A DNA stretch of 5,410 nt from an uncultured Eubacteriales bacterium (GTDB lineage: Bacteria > Bacillota > Clostridia > Monoglobales > UMGS1388), in assembly GCA_900551345.1 (NCBI GenBank), contig URVP01000110.1, forward strand, positions 1 to 5,410. Direction: 5' to 3'. The translations under genes and the position numbers were made by a program. The notes beneath the pieces were generated by a model that was not told the DNA's origin, did not search any database, and saw only the letters and a program-made list of their open reading frames with translations. Shown here one piece after another: positions 1 through 5,410 of this stretch; position 1 is the first letter of the stretch, and each line of letters starts with the position of its first letter.

Positions 1-1
1 C

Positions 2-346
2 CTGGCGGTGGGTGTTATCATCGGCGGCGCTTTCGGCAAGATAGTCACATCTCTTGTTAATGATGTTATTATGCCGATTGTGGCAATTCCTACGGGAAAG
101 GTCAATTTTTCCGAATTGTCGCTTACGATATTTAATTCAAAAATTGCATACGGAAGCTTTATCCAGTCTATCGTTGATTTTCTTATTATTGCTTTTTCGG
201 TTTTTATGTTTGTTAAGGTTGTAAACCATTTCGAACGGAAAAAAGCGGAGGAGCCCAAGCCTGCGCCTGAGCCCTCCGAAGAGGTAAAGCTTCTGACAGA
301 AATAAGAGATTACCTTAAAGATAACAATTCTTCAAAGGAGAACTAA
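2..346 (+). CDS. mscL: Large-conductance mechanosensitive channel MscL, 5' end cut by window edge
   Basis: MscL is a homopentameric inner-membrane channel that opens under membrane tension and releases solutes during hypo-osmotic shock. The 114 visible residues start in TM1 with LAVGVIIGGAFGKIV, matching the family's conserved gate helix (typically preceded by about 16 residues, including a start met outside the window). Next come NDVIMPIV (residues 20-27), a short extracellular loop, TM2 (YGSFIQSIVDFLIIAF, from residue 50) and the charged ERKK segment (78-81). A proline/glutamate-rich linker then leads to the C-terminal helix KLLTEIRDYLKDN, typical of the MscL cytoplasmic bundle. The usual MPP after TM1 reads MPI here. 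The GTG at base 8 lies inside TM1 and is not the real start. The gene ends 5 nt before the next ORF, so the two are probably co-transcribed. The family call is very secure; the promoter and N-terminus are not visible. Confidence 0.96.
   Translation: MAVGVIIGGAFGKIVTSLVNDVIMPIVAIPTGKVNFSELSLTIFNSKIAYGSFIQSIVDFLIIAFSVFMFVKVVNHFERKKAEEPKPAPEPSEEVKLLTEIRDYLKDNNSSKEN
334..340 (+). promoter_or_regulatory. Shine-Dalgarno site for the small export-family gene
   Basis: AAAGGAG lies at the end of mscL, 11 nt before the ATG at 352. It supports that start and implies coupled translation with mscL. Confidence 0.75.
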
Positions 347-351
347 CACAC

Positions 352-819
352 ATGTTGATAAAATACTTAACGGTTTTGCTCTGGTCCATGGTTCCCATTG
401 TAGAGCTGAGAGGTGCCATACCTATAGGAACAATAGGATTGGATCTGCCCATGTGGTCTACATACCTTGTAGCCGTTTTGGGAAATTTAATCCCAGTCCC
501 CTTTATTATACTATTTATCAGACCTATTTTTGAGTTTATTAACAACCGTATACCGCCTCTTAAAAAGTTTGTTGATTATTGCATGGAAAAGGCAAACCGC
601 AATGTAGAAAAGGTTAAACGATATGAAATGCTCGGTCTTTTTCTGTTCGTTGCAATTCCCCTTCCGGGAACCGGTGCATGGACAGGAGCTCTTGTAGCTG
701 CATTTATGGACATGCGTATAAAGGATGCATTCCCCTCCATAGCGGCAGGGGTTGTTGCTGCGGGTCTTATAATGATTGCTCTTTCCGCAGGCGGTATAAA
801 TATTATGCAGTCAATTTGA
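352..819 (+). CDS. Small multidrug export family membrane protein (COG2426 / Sm_multidrug_ex type)
   Basis: This is a 155-residue polytopic membrane protein whose motifs match the COG2426 'putative small multi-drug export' family. The hallmarks are VELRGAIPIG near the N-terminus (E18, R20, G21, P24), GNLIPVPFIILF in the second hydrophobic stretch, and AIPLPGTGAWTGALVAA around residues 102-117. A basic amphipathic cytoplasmic stretch (roughly 60-92) separates the halves, and the C-terminus is hydrophobic and glycine-rich. The paired ELRGAIP and LPGTGAWTGA segments look like two re-entrant or half-membrane motifs, loosely reminiscent of DedA-like proteins; that resemblance is inference. Despite the family name, transport of drugs is not established for most members, so substrate and role are unknown. 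ATG 352 is supported by an AAAGGAG site, and the length is normal for the family. It sits between mscL and metK in the same apparent operon. Confidence 0.88.
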   Translation: MLIKYLTVLLWSMVPIVELRGAIPIGTIGLDLPMWSTYLVAVLGNLIPVPFIILFIRPIFEFINNRIPPLKKFVDYCMEKANRNVEKVKRYEMLGLFLFVAIPLPGTGAWTGALVAAFMDMRIKDAFPSIAAGVVAAGLIMIALSAGGINIMQSI

Positions 820-823
820 ATTG

Positions 824-830
824 AAAGGAA
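824..830 (+). promoter_or_regulatory. Shine-Dalgarno site that decides the metK start
   Basis: AAAGGAA (824-830) directly abuts the ATG at 831, which is too close for that codon to be used. It is 9 nt from the ATG at 840, the expected spacing. The protein from 840 also starts as MKRFFTSESVTEGHPDK, the normal MetK N-terminus. The start is therefore set at 840. Confidence 0.8.
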
Positions 831-839
831 ATGTTACAA

Positions 840-1964
840 ATGAAACGCTTTTTTACATCGGAATCTGTTACTGAGGGACATCCGGATAAAATTTGCGACC
901 GTGTTTCTGACGCTGTGCTTGATGCCATACTCGCTCAGGACAAAAATGCCCGGGTTGCATGCGAAACCGTTGTTACAACAGGCCTTATGATGATTATGGG
1001 CGAAATAACTACTACAGCACAGATTGATATTCAGTCTATCGCACGGGGAGCTGTTGAAGAAATCGGATATGACCGTGCAAAGTATGGTTTTGACTGTCAC
1101 ACCTGCGGTGTTGTTACTGCACTGGACAAGCAGTCACCGGATATAGCTTTGGGCGTTGACCGTGACGGTGCAGGTGACCAGGGTATGATGTTCGGATTCG
1201 CTTGTGATGAAACGGACGAGCTTATGCCCATGCCCATATATTATGCACATAAACTGGCAATGCGTCTTACACAGGTGCGTAAAAACGGAACGATGCCTTA
1301 TCTTCGCCCGGACGGCAAGACGCAGGTTACCGTAGAATATGACGGTGATAAGCCGGTTCGCATAGACACCATAGTTGTATCTTCACAGCATGACCCGAAT
1401 GTGAGTCAGGAACAGATACATAAGGATATAATAGATAATGTTGTTAAACCCATTGTTCCCTCTGAGCTTCTTAATGATACAAAATACTTTATTAATCCTA
1501 CAGGAAACTTTGTAGTGGGAGGCCCTCAGGGTGACAGCGGTCTTACCGGACGAAAGATTATAGTTGATACATACGGCGGATACGCAGCACACGGCGGCGG
1601 AAGTTTTTCGGGAAAAGACCCAACAAAGGTTGACCGCAGTGCCAGCTATGCTGCCAGATATGTGGCTAAAAATATTGTTGCCGCAGGGCTTGCCAAAAAG
1701 TGTCAGATAGAGCTTGCTTATGCTATAGGCATAGCAGAGCCTGTTTCTGTTCTTATTGACACATACGGAACCGAAACCATACCTCTTGATGAAATCGAAA
1801 AAAGGGTTAAGAGGGAATTTGACCTTACTCCTGCCGGCATAATAAAAACACTGGATTTAAGAAGACCTATATATAAACAGGTTACAGCTTACGGACATTT
1901 CGGCAGAAAAGATCTCGATTTGCCCTGGGAAAAGACAGATAAGGCAGAGGCACTTAAAAAATAA
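840..1964 (+). CDS. metK: S-adenosylmethionine synthetase (methionine adenosyltransferase)
   Basis: MetK makes S-adenosylmethionine from methionine and ATP, releasing phosphate and pyrophosphate, in the cytosol; it supplies methyl groups and polyamine precursors. The 374-residue protein is full length, though slightly short for a family usually of 380-400. Visible signatures are FTSESVTEGHPDKICD (residues 5-20, ATP/Mg site with H14 and D16), GAGDQG (110-115, signature 1), GPQGDSGLTGRKIIVDTYGG, GGGSFSGKD (252-260, signature 2, phosphate loop), KVDRSASYAARYVAKN and the C-terminal AYGHFGRKD plus PWEKTDKAE. The segment before GAGDQG is GVDRD, about five residues shorter than E. coli GVDRADPLEQ, so the flexible loop over the active site appears shortened. 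Only 20 nt separate it from the upstream gene, so no SAM riboswitch sits directly in front; any such control would have to lie upstream of mscL. All catalytic motifs are intact. Confidence 0.98.
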   Translation: MKRFFTSESVTEGHPDKICDRVSDAVLDAILAQDKNARVACETVVTTGLMMIMGEITTTAQIDIQSIARGAVEEIGYDRAKYGFDCHTCGVVTALDKQSPDIALGVDRDGAGDQGMMFGFACDETDELMPMPIYYAHKLAMRLTQVRKNGTMPYLRPDGKTQVTVEYDGDKPVRIDTIVVSSQHDPNVSQEQIHKDIIDNVVKPIVPSELLNDTKYFINPTGNFVVGGPQGDSGLTGRKIIVDTYGGYAAHGGGSFSGKDPTKVDRSASYAARYVAKNIVAAGLAKKCQIELAYAIGIAEPVSVLIDTYGTETIPLDEIEKRVKREFDLTPAGIIKTLDLRRPIYKQVTAYGHFGRKDLDLPWEKTDKAEALKK

Positions 1965-1968
1965 GGAG
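1963..1968 (+). promoter_or_regulatory. Shine-Dalgarno site for mreB
   Basis: AAGGAG overlaps the metK stop codon (TAAGGAG) and stands 10 nt before the ATG at 1979. It fixes the mreB start and suggests translational coupling with metK. Confidence 0.8.
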
Positions 1969-1978
1969 AGATAGCCAT

Positions 1979-3034
1979 ATGTTCGGATTGTTTAAAAAAT
2001 TCGGCAGTGTTTCACGGGATATAGGAATAGACCTGGGTACTGCAACAGTACTTGTATATGTAAAGGGAAAGGGTATTGTTATAGAAGAACCTTCCGTAGT
2101 TGCGGTTGATACCACAAGCGGACAGCTCCTTGCTGTAGGATCGGCGGCGCAGCGTATGCTGGGCAGAACTCCCGGCAATATAGTTGCAATTCGTCCGCTG
2201 CGTGAGGGTGTTATTTCGGATTATCATATGACGGAAATGATGCTAAAATATTTCCTTGATAAGATATGCCGCCGCAGAATCATTAAACCTCGGATTATTG
2301 TGTGTGTTCCCAGCGGTGTTACCGAAGTGGAAGAAAGAGCCGTTCGTGATGCTGCCCTTCAGGCGGGTGCCAGCAGAACCCATCTTATTGAAGAACCCAT
2401 GGCTGCTGCCATAGGCGCAGACCTTGATATATCAAAGCCGTGCGGCAGACTTGTTGTGGATATCGGCGGCGGTACAACGGATATAGCTGTAATTTCCCTT
2501 GGCGGAATAGTAAAGAGTATATCCATTAAGGTTGCAGGCGACAAATTCGACGATGCAATTATAAAATATGTCAGAAAACGCTTTAACATTCTTATCGGGG
2601 AAAGAACCGCAGAAGGTATAAAACGCAGAATCGGTATGGTATATGACGATGGTACTCTCACATCTATTGATAATATTATTGAATCCAAGGGCAGAAGCCT
2701 GATAACCGGACTTCCCAAAAGCTTTACTATAAGCTCTTCAGACCTTATCGAAACTCTTGTGGAAACAGCAATGCAGATTGTTGAGGCGGTTAAGCTGGTG
2801 GTAGAGGAAACTCCTCCCGAACTGGTGGGAGACATCAGTACAAACGGAATAGTTATGACGGGCGGAGGCTCCCTCCTTAAAGGACTTGACAAACTTATAA
2901 CCAAGGAGACGGGAATAGACTGCCGCATAGCTGAAAATGCCATATCCTGCGTTGCAATCGGTACGGGTAAGGCTCTTGACCATATAGAACAGCTAAATGA
3001 TGACTATCCCAATAAAAAGTATTACAGAGTTTAA
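1979..3034 (+). CDS. mreB: MreB/Mbl-family rod-shape-determining actin homologue
   Basis: This bacterial actin forms membrane-bound filaments that guide the elongasome and sidewall peptidoglycan synthesis. The 351-residue length is normal. Actin-fold motifs in order: phosphate-1 DLGTAT (D18-T23), KPRIIVCVPSGVTEVEERAV with the catalytic-region glutamates, LIEEPMAAAIGA, phosphate-2 DIGGGTTDIAV (D161 to V171), SKGRSLITGLPK, and the adenosine motif TGGGSLLKGLD (from T294). The first eight residues, MFGLFKKF, form a short amphipathic stretch suited to membrane attachment. Phosphate-1 reads DLGTATVLVY rather than the common DLGTANTLVY. mreC and mreD do not follow; a terminator does, as is common for the Mbl or stand-alone MreB paralogues of Firmicutes. 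MreB, Mbl and MreBH cannot be told apart here, so the symbol marks the family only. It lies 14 nt after metK, in the same operon. Confidence 0.93.
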   Translation: MFGLFKKFGSVSRDIGIDLGTATVLVYVKGKGIVIEEPSVVAVDTTSGQLLAVGSAAQRMLGRTPGNIVAIRPLREGVISDYHMTEMMLKYFLDKICRRRIIKPRIIVCVPSGVTEVEERAVRDAALQAGASRTHLIEEPMAAAIGADLDISKPCGRLVVDIGGGTTDIAVISLGGIVKSISIKVAGDKFDDAIIKYVRKRFNILIGERTAEGIKRRIGMVYDDGTLTSIDNIIESKGRSLITGLPKSFTISSSDLIETLVETAMQIVEAVKLVVEETPPELVGDISTNGIVMTGGGSLLKGLDKLITKETGIDCRIAENAISCVAIGTGKALDHIEQLNDDYPNKKYYRV

Positions 3035-3067
3035 AAAACATGCTTGCTTTTGCAAGCGTGTTTTTTT
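3033..3067 (+). terminator. Intrinsic terminator closing the mscL-metK-mreB operon
   Basis: ACATGCTTGC (3038-3047), a TTTT loop and GCAAGCGTGT (3052-3061) form a 10-bp stem with one T-G wobble. The right arm runs into seven Ts (3061-3067), and the left arm is preceded by As starting inside the TAA stop codon of mreB. The A-run/T-run pairing could extend the stem and make it partly bidirectional. Confidence 0.92.
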
Positions 3068-3072
3068 GTGCA

Positions 3073-3100
3073 TTTACAAGTGGAGTATACGATTTTTAAT
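3073..3100 (+). promoter_or_regulatory. Possible sigma-A promoter for the glycosyltransferase unit
   Basis: TTTACA (3073-3078) and TTTAAT (3095-3100), separated by 16 nt, each match five of six consensus bases (TTGACA/TATAAT). They lie just past the terminator and about 60 nt before the ATG at 3159, the only gap where a promoter for this unit could be. AT-rich DNA gives such matches easily, so this is tentative. Confidence 0.35.
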
Positions 3101-3158
3101 ACTTTGTCCTTCCACACCATTACAATGCGGTTTGCATATTATAGTACAGGTAGATATA

Positions 3159-3641
3159 ATGAAAAAACTATTATTTATAACATGGAGCATTTCTTATGGA
3201 TACGGCACGGAAAAATCATTGGCTGATGTACTTAATCGTCTTAATAAGGATGAATACGACATTAGCATCCTGCCTCTGTTCAAATACTCGGAAAGCTCCA
3301 TTTTTAATAAAAATATTAAAATATTGGATTCGCTGATAGATTATACAGCGGAGGGTTTTGACGAGCAGGCGGCTCTTAACCGCTATTACGGCTTGCTTGC
3401 GAGTCCTTTAAATTTTAATAAACTGATAAAAGAAAGATACGACTGCATTGTTGCGTGCAATCATAATGCGCCCTCCTACTTTGCTTCATATATTAAATGC
3501 GGTGCAAAGATTATCTGGATCAGGGGGGACATGAGTGAGCTGGATTATACTAAGCTTGATGAAAATTCCAATCAGTATAAACAGGTGAAACAGGAACATG
3601 AAATGCAGGCAAATGTTTTGAAATGCAGGCAAATGTTTTGA
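3159..3641 (+). pseudogene. N-terminal fragment of the glycosyltransferase (acceptor-side Rossmann domain)
   Basis: This stretch stays open for 160 codons and ends in an aberrant CRQMF tail created by the second copy of the 20-bp repeat. It contains the first beta strand, a GYGTEKSLADVLNRL helix in the place where GT4 enzymes carry the GG-x-E motif, and RYDCIVACNHNAP with IWIRGDMSELDY before the break. It lacks the donor-binding domain, so the fragment alone should have no transferase activity. Confidence 0.7.
3600..3639 (+). repeat. Perfect 20-bp tandem duplication inside the glycosyltransferase gene
   Basis: The unit GAAATGCAGGCAAATGTTTT occurs twice, at 3600-3619 and 3620-3639, and is followed by a further GAAATGC. 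Because 20 is not a multiple of three, the second copy shifts the frame. The first-copy frame ends HEMQANVLKCRQMF-stop, while the second-copy frame reads MQANVLKCFDSIAVISDGV, so deleting one copy restores the protein exactly. Identity of the copies suggests a recent slippage event. Confidence 0.95.
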
Positions 3642-4130
3642 AATGCTTCGACTCCATCGCTGTTATTTCGGACGGAGTGCAAAAAGCATTAAGCGATTTG
3701 TTCGGCATTACAGAAAATGTTGTTAAAATATCCAATTCGGTTAACGCAGATAAAATAAAAGAACTGAGCAGGGAGAGAATCCCTCTTCCTGATAAAAAAC
3801 TGTTCACCACATTGGGCAGATTGGATTATAACAAAAATCAGATGCTGCTGCTTCAGGCAGCAAACGAAGTAAAAAAAACAGCGTGATGACTTTATGATTT
3901 ACCTTTTGGGGGATGGTGATGACAGAGCAAAACTCACGCAGTATATTAATGAAAATGATCTTAAAGACAATGTGAAGATTTTGGGCTTTATTGAAAATCC
4001 TTATCCTTACATTAAAAACAGTATAGCAACCGTTTTGACTTCTTTAAGTGAGGGGTTCAGCCTTGCTTTGGTGGAAAGCGTTATGCTAAATACCCCTATT
4101 ATCTCGACGGATGTGGGGGTGGCAAAATAA
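3640..4130 (+). pseudogene. Middle fragment of the glycosyltransferase (donor-binding domain, EX7E motif)
   Basis: Two frames cover this part. From 3640 to 3877 the frame reads CFDSIAVISDGVQKAL through LLLQAANEVKK. After the A8 tract it ends in TA-stop (TGA 3884-3886). The frame that fits the family continues from the same A tract as QRDDFMIYLLGDGDDR, then NVKILGFIENPYPYI, SEGFSLALVES (glutamates coded at 4050 and 4074) and PIISTDVGVAK, and stops at TAA 4128-4130. The ATG at 3894 is an internal methionine with no ribosome site and is unlikely to start a protein. Confidence 0.75.
3871..3878 (+). other. A8 homopolymer at a -1 frameshift point
   Basis: Eight As follow GAAGT. Read with seven As, the frame runs EVKKQRDDFMIYLLGDG, a normal GT4 sequence; with eight it stops two codons later at TGA. 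Such tracts mutate easily, can be corrected by polymerase slippage in the transcript, and are also common sites of sequencing error. Confidence 0.85.
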
Positions 4131-5183
4131 TTGACGCAAAAATATAACTGCGGCAGTATTATCAATTATGACTCCCAGGAGCTTGCATCGGTTTTAACCC
4201 GTTATCTTAACAAATACGACGGATACAGGGAAATTTTTGATATGGGTGATGAATATGAACTTAAAACCGAGGTTGAGAAAACAGCCCTGCTTATAGACAG
4301 CACCATACAAAGAAAAAATTCCAACACCAAGATGAAAAAGCTGCCGTATCCCGAGGTTACCATTTATGACCATGAATTGCCGGATTATGAAGTGCCCGTA
4401 GATTATATGTATGTGCTCAGAGTCATAAAGGACAATGTTCCTTATGAATATCTTATAAACAGAAGAAGCGGCAATGATAAGCTTATAGTCTTTCATAACG
4501 GCGCCGTGGCAGAAGGCAATGTAACCGTCCCCGTGTTCCAGCGGCACAGCTGGGCGTCAATTCTCAGAACCTCGACAGTGTTCTGTATGGACCCTACACT
4601 TTATATTAACGGTTTTTTGCAGTTGGGATGGGGCATCGGCAAAAATGAAAACTATTATCTTGAAAACAGCAGCCTTATCTTAAAAACACTTATAGAAAAG
4701 ATGGGTATTCGCCTTGAGGATACAGCTGTGTACGGAACTTCGGCAGGCGGGTATCTATCCATCATAACGGGGATATACCTTAAAGGTGCTAAGGTCGTTG
4801 CAGACAATGCACAGCTTGATGTGCGAAACTGGATTTTTAAAGATGCATTGGATTCTGTAATAACTTTTTGTTTTGATAATATCAGTGCCGCACTGGATTA
4901 TAAAGAAAGATTCAGCGTATTGGACGCCTTTGAAAAACATGGATATGTTCCAAAAATGTATGTGCATGTAAATCTGTGCTCGCCTGCTGACAATTCAACA
5001 CAGCTTGCGCCTTTTTTAAAGAATGCAGAGAGAATGAAGAATATCAAGGAATATAATGACATTGAAATAATATTGCACTATGAGCCTGATAAAGGCCATA
5101 ACGGAATAGATATGGATGATGCAATAAACTTTTTATATAAAATACTGGGGGAAGCTCCAAAGGGAAAGGAAGATATATTATGA
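4131..5183 (+). CDS. C-terminal part: end of glycosyltransferase plus alpha/beta-hydrolase-like domain, possibly translated alone
   Basis: This is a 350-codon open stretch in the same frame as the preceding fragment, separated from it only by the TAA at 4128-4130. The first 60 or so residues (QKYNCGSIINYDSQEL) complete the GT4 domain. The rest carries an alpha/beta-hydrolase-like fold: IVFHNGAV as first strand and oxyanion loop, FCMDPTLYINGFLQLGWGIG, nucleophile elbow GTSAGG (serine coded at 4740), ADNAQLD, candidate Asp coded at 4989 and His coded at 5097. TTG 4131 directly follows the stop and has GGGGGTGG (4115-4122) 8 nt upstream, close to the Shine-Dalgarno consensus, so restart is possible. 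Those bases also encode the conserved glycosyltransferase VGVA and may match by chance. A later ATG at 4242 is another possible start. The domain resembles in outline the O-acetyltransferase Asp2 of accessory Sec systems, but that link is inference. No lesion is seen in the hydrolase part itself. Confidence 0.55.
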   Translation: MTQKYNCGSIINYDSQELASVLTRYLNKYDGYREIFDMGDEYELKTEVEKTALLIDSTIQRKNSNTKMKKLPYPEVTIYDHELPDYEVPVDYMYVLRVIKDNVPYEYLINRRSGNDKLIVFHNGAVAEGNVTVPVFQRHSWASILRTSTVFCMDPTLYINGFLQLGWGIGKNENYYLENSSLILKTLIEKMGIRLEDTAVYGTSAGGYLSIITGIYLKGAKVVADNAQLDVRNWIFKDALDSVITFCFDNISAALDYKERFSVLDAFEKHGYVPKMYVHVNLCSPADNSTQLAPFLKNAERMKNIKEYNDIEIILHYEPDKGHNGIDMDDAINFLYKILGEAPKGKEDIL

Positions 5184-5311
5184 ATAAAGAATATGATAAA
5201 ATAATAAGGAATTTTGTTCCGATTTTATCCTGCTGCTTTGCTCCACTCCTTTCCTTTGACTGTGATTACAGTATAAACGGTAAATGTGTATTGGGTATAA
5301 CTGGGTTTTAA
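5180..5311 (+). CDS. Small 43-residue ORF overlapping the hydrolase stop, unknown or remnant
   Basis: ATG 5180 overlaps the preceding TGA stop as ATGA, the classic arrangement for coupled translation, and GAAAGGA (5164-5170) lies 9 nt upstream. The product begins MNKEYDKIIRNFVPILSCC and has a short hydrophobic stretch (residues about 12-24) and four cysteines (18, 19, 28, 36), with no motif I recognise. The good ribosome site and overlap suggest a genuine start, while the short length and the decayed neighbour suggest the 5' stub of a truncated gene from the same former cluster. Confidence 0.4.
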   Translation: MNKEYDKIIRNFVPILSCCFAPLLSFDCDYSINGKCVLGITGF

Positions 5312-5350
5312 ATAATAGGTGGGGTTTTTGTAAATAAATCTTTAAAGGAC

Positions 5351-5384
5351 AAAAAACAGGAACAGCTGTTGTAGCTGTTCCTGT
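5351..5384 (-). terminator. Intrinsic terminator read on the minus strand
   Basis: ACAGGAACAGCT (5356-5367), loop GTTGT and AGCTGTTCCTGT (5373-5384) form a perfect 12-bp stem. On the minus strand the hairpin is followed by six Ts (the plus-strand As at 5351-5356), the layout of an intrinsic terminator. On the plus strand CGGTTGG follows instead of Ts, so it is weaker in that direction. It suggests a convergent gene ending just right of this window. Confidence 0.7.
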
Positions 5385-5410
5385 CGGTTGGTCGAAAAAA
5401 GACAGAGTGA

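Larger units (their letters stand above)
3159..5183 (+). pseudogene. GT4-type glycosyltransferase fused to an alpha/beta-hydrolase-like domain, disrupted by three lesions
   Basis: Removing one copy of a 20-bp tandem repeat (3600-3639) and one A of an A8 tract (3871-3878), and reading the TAA at 4128-4130 as sense, restores one ORF of about 667 codons. The N-terminal part (repaired residues 1 to about 375) is a GT-B fold, GT4-family glycosyltransferase. It has a Rossmann start MKKLLFITWS, then VISDGVQKAL, ISNSVN, TLGRLDYNKNQ, YLLGDGDDRAKL, VKILGF and the EX7E motif SEGFSLALVES (E291 and E299). The C-terminal part (about 410-667) resembles an alpha/beta hydrolase: IVFHNGAV, MDPTLY, nucleophile elbow YGTSAGGY (S521), a candidate acid D604 and a candidate histidine H640 in DKGHNG. 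GT4 enzymes usually move sugars from nucleotide donors; the hydrolase part could be an acyltransferase or esterase acting on the glycan (inference). The start is ATG 3159, after a weak CAGG site; a longer upstream reading would begin inside mreB and cross its terminator. Four intact genes lie upstream, so general sequence error is unlikely. Confidence 0.85.

Noticed and set aside
831..839. Alternative metK start at ATG 831 (adds Met-Leu-Gln)
   Set aside because: The ribosome site AAAGGAA directly touches this ATG, leaving no spacing; ATG 840 has correct spacing and the normal MetK N-terminus.
2359..2943. 194-codon open frame on the minus strand opposite mreB
   Set aside because: Shadow of the mreB codon pattern; low-complexity serine/proline/isoleucine composition and no ribosome site or motif.
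2997..3158. Upstream extension of the glycosyltransferase ORF to ATG 2997
   Set aside because: It would overlap the mreB end, run through the terminator hairpin and encode a cysteine-rich stretch unlike any transferase; MKKLLFITWS from 3159 is the family-like start.
3068..3158. Possible riboswitch or small RNA in the gap before the glycosyltransferase
   Set aside because: Only short, weak inverted repeats are present and no known aptamer motif could be recognised in these 91 nt.
3155..3160. Perfect TATAAT hexamer
   Set aside because: It overlaps the ATG at 3159, so a transcript from it would start inside the coding region; no convincing -35 partner 17 nt upstream.
3044..3226. 60-codon plus-strand frame between mreB and the glycosyltransferase
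   Set aside because: It begins within the terminator hairpin, has no ribosome site and overlaps the glycosyltransferase start in another frame.
4194..4547. 117-codon minus-strand open frame opposite the hydrolase part
   Set aside because: Antisense shadow of a frame with clear family motifs; no recognisable domain.
5178..5408. 77-codon open stretch on the minus strand running off the right edge
   Set aside because: It contains the minus-strand terminator hairpin, has no recognisable motif and runs antisense to the coupled small ORF; probably open by chance.

Overview
The window looks like chromosomal DNA of a Gram-positive, low-to-moderate GC Firmicute, most likely a member of the Clostridia. 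The reasons are purine-rich Shine-Dalgarno sites of the AGGAG type before nearly every start, tight co-directional packing, the clostridial flavour of the MreB and MetK sequences, and a COG2426-type small membrane protein. No finer taxonomic placement can be read from the sequence alone.

Bases 1-3067 hold a compact plus-strand operon of housekeeping and envelope genes: the 3' part of mscL (mechanosensitive channel, cut by the window edge), a small multidrug-export-family membrane protein, metK (S-adenosylmethionine synthetase) and an mreB/mbl-type actin homologue. Gaps are 5, 20 and 14 nt, so the genes are probably co-transcribed. A strong intrinsic terminator begins in the mreB stop codon and closes the unit. 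There is no room for a SAM riboswitch directly in front of metK.

Bases 3159-5183 hold a second transcription unit that was once a single gene of about 667 codons. It encoded a GT4-type (GT-B fold) glycosyltransferase fused to a C-terminal alpha/beta-hydrolase-like domain with a GTSAGG nucleophile elbow. It is now interrupted by three separate lesions: a perfect 20-bp tandem duplication that shifts the frame, an 8-A tract with one A too many, and an in-frame TAA. The hydrolase half could still be translated on its own from a TTG directly after the TAA. A 43-codon ORF overlaps the end of this gene by ATGA and may be the remnant of the next gene in a former surface-glycan cluster.

Bases 5312-5410 contain no recognisable gene. 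They hold a perfect 12-bp hairpin that reads as an intrinsic terminator on the minus strand, hinting at a convergent gene to the right of the window. The most notable content is the decayed (or possibly switchable) glycosyltransferase-hydrolase fusion next to an intact core operon.
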